Shown in pieces: positions 58,373 through 64,000 of a DNA stretch of 64,000 nt (positions are counted from its first letter, which is position 1; each line of letters opens with the position of its first letter). A program made the translations under genes and the position numbers. The stretch is from an uncultured Paracoccaceae bacterium. Lineage in GTDB: Bacteria > Pseudomonadota > Alphaproteobacteria > Rhodobacterales > Rhodobacteraceae. The stretch covers positions 992,001 to 1,056,000 of the forward strand of contig CALSOO010000004.1 of assembly GCA_943787985.1 (NCBI GenBank), in the 5' to 3' direction. The notes beneath the pieces are model-generated. The model was not told the origin of the DNA. It ran no database searches and was given only the letters and a program-made list of their open reading frames with translations.

Positions 58373-58513
58373 GGGCTTTCCTTTGGATGGTGTTTTCGGA
58401 TCAGGTGCCAGAAAAGCCCGTAAAGTGAAAGCGTTCATTAATTCCGCTTGGTGAAAACAGTGGATGCCAATGATGTACTGGAACGTAAGCGTTAGGTGTC
58501 ACAGGAGAGCGGC

Positions 58514-59344
58514 GTGTCTGTAAATTACAATGACAACAGCGGTCAAAATTCGTCTTTTGGGGGATCGCTTTTGACTGCGAATTCAACTCCGGCTTTTACC
58601 GATGCGGCGATCGCTTCATGGAGCTATTTGTCCGAAGCGATGCTTTTCGTGGTCGAGATCAACGATGAGCTAAAAGCGGTCTTGAATGTTGATGTATCCG
58701 ACTTTGCCGATTTGGCAGTCGGGTCTGCAAAGGCCCTGCATGCGGCACGAGAATTGGGGATTTCCGGCACAGGCTATATCAAGGAAAAAGGCGGCCGTTT
58801 GTACTTTATCCTGAAGGGCGCGGCCGGGTCGCGGCAATCAATCACGGGCACGCGGTACCTGGTGTCCAATCCCAGGGTTGCAGATTTTGCCCAATCCGCC
58901 GGCTCTACCCTAAAAGGGGCTGCCAAATTCAACGCGGTGACTATCTTTATTTCGGTAGCGATTGAGACGTGGGCGGATATTGTGTCCGACAACGATCCAA
59001 AACTTTCAGAAATTCTTGGCAGCGTGACCAACAATATCATCAAGGCGTGTGTTACGACCTTTGTTGCCATTGGTTTGTTTGCGACGTTACCTGCCGGCTT
59101 GTCTGTGGCCGGCGCTGTTGTTCTGGTCGCCGTTGTATCATTTGCGGTGGGTGGGGCGTATAATTACGCAAGTAACAGGTTGCAGATCGAAGAAAAGCTG
59201 ACAGCATATTATCAAACAAAAATCGAAGCCGCTGAACGTGTCGCCGGGCAATATCACCGGGATAACGATTACCTGACTGGCCTGATCGTTGAGGGAAATA
59301 CAAATCAGTTCATGCGCAGGCTCAGACGCCTGTTTGGGAACTAA
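58514..59344 (+). CDS. orphan membrane protein of unknown family
   Basis: 276 residues from GTG 58514, preferred because AGGAG lies 6 bases upstream; a GTG at 58496 would add six residues and has no ribosome site. N-terminal polar tail rich in Asn/Ser (VNYNDNSGQNSSFGGS), a helical domain (about 35-135), then three hydrophobic stretches: VTIFISVAIETWADIV, IIKACVTTFVAIGLFATLPAG and LSVAGAVVLVAVVSFAVGGAYNY, the last Gly/Ala-rich like a glycine-zipper hairpin. A charged coiled-coil tail follows (IEEKLTAYYQTKIEAAERV). The arrangement recalls pore-forming C-terminal toxins or colicin-like domains but no family is identifiable. It is alone between convergent fur and the divergent EamA gene, and less GC-rich by eye. 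Confidence 0.75.
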   Translation: MSVNYNDNSGQNSSFGGSLLTANSTPAFTDAAIASWSYLSEAMLFVVEINDELKAVLNVDVSDFADLAVGSAKALHAARELGISGTGYIKEKGGRLYFILKGAAGSRQSITGTRYLVSNPRVADFAQSAGSTLKGAAKFNAVTIFISVAIETWADIVSDNDPKLSEILGSVTNNIIKACVTTFVAIGLFATLPAGLSVAGAVVLVAVVSFAVGGAYNYASNRLQIEEKLTAYYQTKIEAAERVAGQYHRDNDYLTGLIVEGNTNQFMRRLRRLFGN

Positions 59345-59362
59345 TGAACAGGCCTGCGGCAC

Positions 59363-59773
59363 TTACTTCTTGAGGGGCACCCCGAATAGCTCCATGCGGT
59401 GTCCGCGCAACTCGTACCCCAGCTTCTTCGCGATCCGCTCTTGCAGTTCTTCGATGTCAGGGTCCACGAATTCGATCACCTCACCAGAGTTCATGTCGAT
59501 CAGGTGATCGTGGTGTTCGCGTTCCGCGTCCTCGTAGCGCGCGCGCCCGTCGCCGAATTCCAGCTTGTCGAGGATATTGGCCTCTTCAAACAGTTTTACG
59601 GTCCGGTAGACGGTTGCAATGGAAATGCCGGTATCAATCGCATTGGCGCGGGCATAGAGCTCCTCGACGTCGGGGTGGTCGTCGCTGTTTTCAAGGACTT
59701 GCGCGATCACTTTGCGCGGGGCCGTCATACGGAGCCCTTTGGCCTCGCAACGCTGGGTAATGGTCTGGCGCAT
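59363..59773 (-). CDS. fur: Fur-family metal-dependent repressor
   Basis: 136 residues. N-terminal winged helix KGLRMTAPRKVIAQVLENSDDHPDVEELY (in parts), ISIATVYRTVKLFEEANIL recognition region, and the metal site HHDHLIDMNSGEVIEF. The C-terminal CXXC structural zinc pairs of E. coli Fur are absent. In Rhodobacteraceae this form often acts as the manganese sensor Mur, so fur is used in the broad sense. It stops 18 bp after the convergent orphan membrane protein gene. Confidence 0.9.
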   Translation of the reverse strand: MRQTITQRCEAKGLRMTAPRKVIAQVLENSDDHPDVEELYARANAIDTGISIATVYRTVKLFEEANILDKLEFGDGRARYEDAEREHHDHLIDMNSGEVIEFVDPDIEELQERIAKKLGYELRGHRMELFGVPLKK

Positions 59774-60110
59774 GGCTCGCGTCTCTTGCTTTCGGTGTTG
59801 ACGGCTTTTGTAGCGGCGTTTGGGGGCAGGGGCTAGAGTGCAATTGCGCCAAGGGTTGACTTGAGCGCTTCAAAGGCGCATTGGTCCTCCAAGCGATGCT
59901 GTCTGCCGCGTGAGCAGTCGTACCAAGTGTGGTCAAACCCGCCCCGCGCTTTCGGGCACGGACGAACCAACAGCAACGCCGATGTTCCCAAAATCACGCG
60001 TGGGGCCGATCCGCGATAGGCGTCTTTTGGCATCAGGTCAAAAGAAGTGATCCTGTTGCGGCACCCTAAAACGCTGTGGCCTCCGATGTCGGGGGTCCGA
60101 TAGGAATGAT
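59774..60110. other. intergenic region with one weak small frame
   Basis: About 340 bp between fur and rhlE. The only frame worth noting is on the minus strand (59833-60033, annotated separately with low confidence). The fur promoter and the rhlE promoter must lie here; no clear -35/-10 pairs were identified. Confidence 0.4.
59833..60033 (-). CDS. possible small secreted or cytoplasmic hypothetical protein
   Basis: 66 residues from an ATG at 60033: MPKDAYRGSAPRVILGTSALLLV, then a basic Cys-containing tail (PKARGGFDHTWYDCSRGRQH). The hydrophobic stretch could be a signal sequence. It runs in the same direction as fur, 59 bp upstream of it. Codon use is not clearly coding, and nothing is recognised; it may be spurious. 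Confidence 0.28.
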   Translation of the reverse strand: MPKDAYRGSAPRVILGTSALLLVRPCPKARGGFDHTWYDCSRGRQHRLEDQCAFEALKSTLGAIAL

Positions 60111-61430
60111 ATGAGCGATTTTGACATGATGGACCTGCCACCTAAACTGGTGGCGCGGATTGCTGCGATGGGGATCAAAGAACCCACGCCGATCCAGAAA
60201 CAAGCAATCCCCCACGGGATGAACGGACGTGACGTGATGGGCTTGGCCCAGACCGGAACAGGCAAAACACTGGCCTTTGGTGTGCCTCTTGTCGCCCAGA
60301 TGCTGGATTTCGGCCAAAGGCCGGATCCAAAAACTGTGCGCGGTCTGGTGTTGGCGCCAACCCGCGAGTTGGCCCAGCAGATTGCAGAGCAGTTGCGCGC
60401 TCTCACCGAAAACACGGCCATCAAGACAGCGATCGTGGTAGGTGGCCAATCTATCAACGCCCAGATCAAGCGTCTGGAAAAAGGCATTGATTTGCTGGTT
60501 GCCACCCCTGGTCGTTTGATTGACCTGATGGACCGCCGCGCCTTGCGCCTTGATGAAACTGTGTTCTTGGTTTTGGACGAAGCGGATCAAATGCTGGACC
60601 TTGGCTTTATTCACGCCCTGCGCAAGATTTCGTCCATGTTGCCTGATGATCGTCAGACCATGCTGTTCTCGGCCACGATGCCAAAACAGATGAACGAGAT
60701 CGCCAACAGCTATCTCAAATCTCCGATCCGCGTCGAAGTTTCCCCTCCGGGCAAGGTCGCGGACAAGGTGACCCAAGAGTTGCACTTCATCGCCAAGGCA
60801 GAGAAATCCAAGTTGCTGATCGAACTGCTGAGCAAGCACAAAGATGAACGCGCTCTGGTCTTTGGTCGCACAAAGCACGGCATGGAGAAACTGTCGCGCA
60901 ATTTGGAAAAAGCCGGTTTTGCAGCGGGCTCCATTCACGGCAACAAATCCCAAGGCCAGCGTGACCGCGCGATTGCAGCTTTCAAAGCGGGTACAATCAA
61001 AGTTCTGGTGGCGACCGATGTGGCTGCGCGTGGTTTGGACATCCCCGATGTCAAACACGTCTACAACTACGAATTGCCAAACGTCCCTGACAACTACGTT
61101 CACCGTATTGGCCGGACGGCACGTGCGGGCAAAGACGGCGCCGCGATTGCCTTTTGTGCCCCTGACGAGGTCAAAGAGTTGCGCGACATCCAAAAGACCA
61201 TCGGCAAAGCGATCCCCGTCGCCTCCGGTCGTCCATGGGAGCCGTCAGAGGAAGAAAAGCCCAAACAACGTGGCCGTGGTGGCCGCCCCGGTGACAAACC
61301 CGGTGGCCATCGCAGCGGCGGACGCGGCAAACCCGGCGGCGGTCGCCCCGGTGGTGGTGCAAACGCGGGTGGTGGTGCCGGCAAGCCAGGTGGCGGCAAC
61401 CGTCGTCGCAAGCCTGCCGCAAAGGCGTAA
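60111..61430 (+). CDS. rhlE: DEAD-box RNA helicase RhlE type
   Basis: 439 residues. All DEAD-box motifs are present: Q motif GIKEPTPIQKQAIP near 22-35, motif I AQTGTGKT near 45-52, Ia PTRELAQQ, II DEAD near 157, III SAT near 189, V TDVAARGLD near 303 and VI HRIGRTARAG near 328. The C-terminal 60 residues are Gly/Arg/Pro-rich repeats (GGRPGDKPGGHRSGGRG), an RNA-binding tail. Monocistronic, with its own terminator. Confidence 0.94.
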   Translation: MSDFDMMDLPPKLVARIAAMGIKEPTPIQKQAIPHGMNGRDVMGLAQTGTGKTLAFGVPLVAQMLDFGQRPDPKTVRGLVLAPTRELAQQIAEQLRALTENTAIKTAIVVGGQSINAQIKRLEKGIDLLVATPGRLIDLMDRRALRLDETVFLVLDEADQMLDLGFIHALRKISSMLPDDRQTMLFSATMPKQMNEIANSYLKSPIRVEVSPPGKVADKVTQELHFIAKAEKSKLLIELLSKHKDERALVFGRTKHGMEKLSRNLEKAGFAAGSIHGNKSQGQRDRAIAAFKAGTIKVLVATDVAARGLDIPDVKHVYNYELPNVPDNYVHRIGRTARAGKDGAAIAFCAPDEVKELRDIQKTIGKAIPVASGRPWEPSEEEKPKQRGRGGRPGDKPGGHRSGGRGKPGGGRPGGGANAGGGAGKPGGGNRRRKPAAKA

Positions 61431-61464
61431 CCTTTCGCACATCTCGACATTTTAGGTTAATATG

Positions 61465-61496
61465 AACCGCGTCCAGCTTGTTTGGGCGCGGTTTTT
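61465..61496 (+). terminator. Rho-independent terminator of rhlE
   Basis: aaccgcg (61465-61471) pairs with cgcggtt (61487-61493) around a 15-base loop, then TTT. It starts 34 bases after the rhlE stop. Confidence 0.75.
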
Positions 61497-61510
61497 CGTT
61501 TGGGGGTGCC

Positions 61511-62512
61511 ATGAGCTGGGTCACAGAACTAACGGGTCTTGCGCAAGAGACGCGCGCGCAGGTTCTGGAGCATTTGCATCTTGAGGGCGATACATTGGTG
61601 TCCTCTGTCAACGGCAAGGCATTTGGTGTGGGGGATTTCACGATGCCGCGTTTGGAGGGATTGCGCTCTGTCGTGCGCCCGGTGCAATCGCCCACCACAG
61701 TGCACCAGAGTGTTGCGGACGTTCAGGACCTTCACCGTGACCCCTCCAATGCGGGCGCGCTGTTTCAGGTCGCATCCCAATTCAACATGCTCGAAATGGT
61801 CGGGCCGCATGTTACGCCCGACGAGGGTGTGGGCATTTACGAATATGACCGCACCCAAGGGCCAGCCTGTGCCATTGCCTGCGGTGCAGGCACTCTTTTT
61901 CGCAACTACTTTGTGCCTGTGGGGGACGGGTTAGGGCAGACGGACTTGCGGCAGTTGGACGGGTTGGCAGACATATCGGCGGCCTTGGGCAATGGGGTGA
62001 ACGACTTTTGGCGGATTTAGAACGGCTATGTGGTACCACAAGGCGATGGTCTGGAGCGGGTAAGTGCCATGTTGGCGCGCGCCTCAGAGGCTGAGATCGA
62101 CCAGTTGCGCGGACTGTTGCGTGTCGGGATGCAACAGAATGTGCAGGTCACATTAAGCGGTGCGACGCATGCGGTCACCCAAGTGTACTGCAGTGCGATG
62201 CCTGTGGCCTATAGTGATACGCCAAGTGCAGTATGGGAGAGGATCGCGCGCCTTGTGTTGGAAGGGGCCTATGAGGCGACGATGTTGGCAGCGTGTCACA
62301 ATGCACAACGCACAGGGAACCGGGCTGTGTTTCTGACGTTGCTCGGGGGAGGTGCTTTTGGCAATCCGGATGCGTGGATCGCAGAGGCCGCGCTGCGCGC
62401 CTTGAATGTGGTCAAAGACTACGGGTTGGAGGTCACATTTGTCAGCTACGGTGGCGACAACCCGACTGTTACAGGCCTGATCAGGCGGTGGGACGCACAG
62501 TCGCGCCAATAG
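61511..62512 (+). pseudogene. macro-domain-like hypothetical protein, interrupted by an in-frame TAG
   Basis: The first frame (MSWVTELTGLAQETRAQVLEHL) gives 169 residues ending FWRI then TAG at 62018-62020. The same frame continues without another stop as NGYVVPQGDGLERVS to 62512, so the intact protein would be about 333 residues. The coding quality is equal on both sides. The C-terminal part has LGGGAFGNPDAWIAEAALRAL, a loop reminiscent of macro-domain ADP-ribose binding, and EGAYEATMLAACHNAQRTGNR before it. A C-to-T change at a CAG would explain the stop. Whether it is a real nonsense mutation, a base-call error or suppression is unknown. Family assignment is tentative. Confidence 0.6.
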
Positions 62513-62537
62513 TCATGCCGATAGGCGCATGACGCAA

Positions 62538-62565
62538 AAAGGCCCGCACATTGATGCAGGCCTTT
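62538..62565. terminator. bidirectional terminator between the macro-like gene and the DUF533 gene
   Basis: aaaggcc-c-gca pairs with tgc-a-ggccttt around CATTGA; A/T-rich on both flanks. It lies 25 bp after one stop and 20 bp after the other. Confidence 0.75.
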
Positions 62566-62585
62566 CCGTTTCAAGGGGCGTGATC

Positions 62586-63463
62586 TTAGGTGTAGAGTGT
62601 CTGCACACCCAGTTGCGTGTGAATGTTGTTCATCGCTTGGGGGGCAAGGTTCAAGGCTTTGCCCAGTTGATCCAGATATTGCGCCTCGGCTTGGCTGTCG
62701 AGATTGATGGCCATCAACGACACGGCATAGATTTGGGGCTCCATCCCTGTGGGGACTTGGGAGGCCAAACCTGCCACATCAACCGGCGCTTGCATTTCGG
62801 CTTGCACGAATGCGGCTTCTTCGCCGTCGACTTCCTCGCCCAACTGGCCCAGCAGCTTTTCGCGCTCTGCATCATCAAGATTGCCATCGCTTTTGGCCGC
62901 CTGGATCATGGCGCGCAGCATCAAGCCAGCCGCGACTTCCTGATCTGCCGTCGGCTCGATCTCGGGTTCCGGTGTTTGGGCAAAGGCGGAGTTCAGCACC
63001 TGGCCAAAACTTGCGTTGTTCTGGGCAGGGCGACTGGCAGCCGCGCCGCCAAGGCTGGCCAACAAGCCACCTGCACCCGCAGCACCGGCCAAACCCCCAA
63101 GCATGCCCTGAAGGCGCCACCTGCGCCGCCAGCACTGCCGCCGCCGAGGTTTTCAAGCAAACCGCCCAAGCCACCGGCCAGACCGCCAGAGGCACCCCCA
63201 CCTTGTGCGCCGCCAAGCAGACCGCCCAACATGTCCTGAAGGCCACCAGCACCCCCGGCAGCAGACGCGCCGCCACCTGTCAGGCTGCCCAGCATCCCTT
63301 GGAGGCCACCGCCAGCCGCGCCGCCACCTGTCAAACCGCCCAACAAGCCACCAAGGCCTGCGTTCTGGCTTTGCGCGCCACCGGAGTTTTTCATCATGGC
63401 GCCAGCGCCTTTTGCAATTGCGACGCCGACTGCGACTTTTGCGAGGGTTCTCATCAAGCTCAT
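62586..63463 (-). CDS. DUF533/TerB-like protein with long Gly-rich N-terminal half (one frameshift)
   Basis: About 290 residues from ATG 63463 (MSLMRTLAKVAVGVAIAKGAG). Residues about 30-160 are a Gly/Ala-rich repeat tract with periodic LGGLLGGL and LQGMLGSLTGG units. The C-terminal half is a TerB-like helical domain with an acidic loop, AAKSDGNLDDAEREKLL near 62885 (an EF-hand-like D-X-D-G-X-L-D) as in DUF533/YebE proteins, and AEAQYLDQLGKAL. A one-base slip at about 63105, in the repeated gcc-rich tract, separates the halves. Possibly membrane-associated; function unknown. Confidence 0.78.
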
Positions 63464-63602
63464 ACGTTCTGGTCCTTCAAAGTTGAGAATCGTTAACGCA
63501 GTCTTGCAGATATAGCGCGCCATTGCACTTGGGTGTGTTGTTTGGCGGTTTTTGGACGAGGGGCTGATTGACTCTGACCCGACCCTGCGCCCTTGTGCGG
63601 GG

Positions 63603-64000
63603 ATGGAACGCAAAACACATCTGGACCGGTTCGGCGCGATTGCGTTGACAGTGTTTGCCTTGAACCTCGCTCTCAATCAGGTGGTGGTCAAAGTCACCAA
63701 TGGCGGGTTCGAGCCGGTCTTTGCCGCGGGGTTGCGCTCTTTGGGGGCCGCTTTGGTGCTGACGCTTTGGATGGTGTTGCGTGGTGTGTCCTTGCGACTG
63801 CCGCGCGCCACGATGTGGGCGGGGGTGTTGTCGGGGACGCTTTTTGCCCTTGAGTTCACCAGCCTGTTCACAGCCCTTGATCTGTCGAGCGTCTCGCGGG
63901 TGTCCATTATTTTCTATTCCATGCCGGTATGGCTAGCTTTGGCAGCGCACGTCTTCCTGCCCAATGAGCGGTTGACCCGAATTTGCATCGCGGGGCTGGT
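63603..64000 (+). CDS. EamA/DMT family transporter (truncated by window edge)
   Basis: Open from ATG 63603 to the window end, 132 residues seen. MERKTHLDRFGAIALTVFALNLALNQVVVK contains the first helix; later helices include AAGLRSLGAALVLTLWMVLRG, AGVLSGTLFALEFTSLFTAL and SIIFYSMPVWLALAAHVF, in the EamA spacing. Substrate unknown. It is divergent from the DUF533 gene. Confidence 0.85.
   Translation, partial: MERKTHLDRFGAIALTVFALNLALNQVVVKVTNGGFEPVFAAGLRSLGAALVLTLWMVLRGVSLRLPRATMWAGVLSGTLFALEFTSLFTALDLSSVSRVSIIFYSMPVWLALAAHVFLPNERLTRICIAGL

Noticed and set aside
60066..61193. 375-residue minus-strand open frame
   Set aside because: Opposite rhlE, which has every DEAD-box motif.

Overview
The window is a chromosomal segment of an alphaproteobacterium, almost certainly a marine Rhodobacteraceae (Roseobacter-type) bacterium. 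The assignment rests on protein sequence and on gene orders typical of that family: trpG-trpD-trpC-moaC-moeA-lexA facing comEC and gltX/gltA; yceD-rpmF-plsX-fabH-ihfA-merR-tRNA-Pro; dgt-argS-SPOR-nagZ-scpA-scpB; ornithine-lipid synthase OlsB; a cytochrome c maturation cluster; and a LexA gene with the alphaproteobacterial GTTC-N7-GTTC operator. No phage, IS element or CRISPR array is visible. Nearly all of it is core metabolism and information processing.

Layout. 0-13.4 kb: indolepyruvate ferredoxin oxidoreductase, a PlsC-like acyltransferase, murI, argC, ccmE, a muramidase/holin pair, ccmF, ccmH, an enoyl-CoA hydratase, a hypothetical gene and gltA. This stretch is full of single-base indels, mostly shortened homopolymers, so genes must be read across frames; the pattern looks like uncorrected sequencing error, not gene decay. 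13.5-23 kb: gltX, comEC, lexA, moeA, a GIY-YIG protein, moaC, trpC, trpD, trpG. 23-31.7 kb: divergent polysaccharide deacetylase, a MoxR/VWA module with a 55-residue membrane protein and a DUF2927 lipoprotein, dksA, an FAD monooxygenase, xthA. 31.7-33.6 kb: an unusual two-gene operon, discussed below. 33.6-42.7 kb: erpA, dgt, a degenerate SDR, argS, a SPOR protein, nagZ, scpA, scpB, a small basic protein with a 31-bp tandem repeat, and dcd. 42.7-49.2 kb: tRNA-Pro(GGG), a MerR protein with a long acidic tail, ihfA, fabH, plsX, rpmF, yceD, bamE, olsB. 49.3-64 kb: ABC-F ATPase, maa-like acetyltransferase, tyrS, anmK, a DUF985 cupin, an FAD oxidoreductase, GNAT, enolase, two EamA transporters, an orphan membrane protein, a Fur-family regulator, rhlE, a macro-like gene with an internal amber codon, and a Gly-rich TerB/DUF533 protein. 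Indels return at 41.6-42.7 and 51.7-54.0 kb, with single ones at about 20.65, 22.53 and 63.1 kb.

Most interesting locus: 31.7-33.6 kb. A 155-residue protein consists largely of seven copies of the pentapeptide FSSGS (six continuing as FSSGSAP), spaced 17-21 residues apart and ending exactly on the last copy. Codons differ between copies while the residues do not, which indicates selection on the peptide. It is followed 39 bp later by a 354-residue protein I cannot assign. The AT-rich 352-bp region upstream carries three perfect TTAA-N7-TTAA sequences, the full CtrA box. I infer a CtrA-controlled operon encoding a repetitive peptide or scaffold and its partner, with biochemical function unknown.

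Other points: a GIY-YIG/DUF4357 gene spliced with overlapping start/stop codons into the moaC-moeA operon; TrpG and TrpD in one uninterrupted frame; a DksA that keeps one of four zinc-finger cysteines; and an SDR that lacks its catalytic residues.
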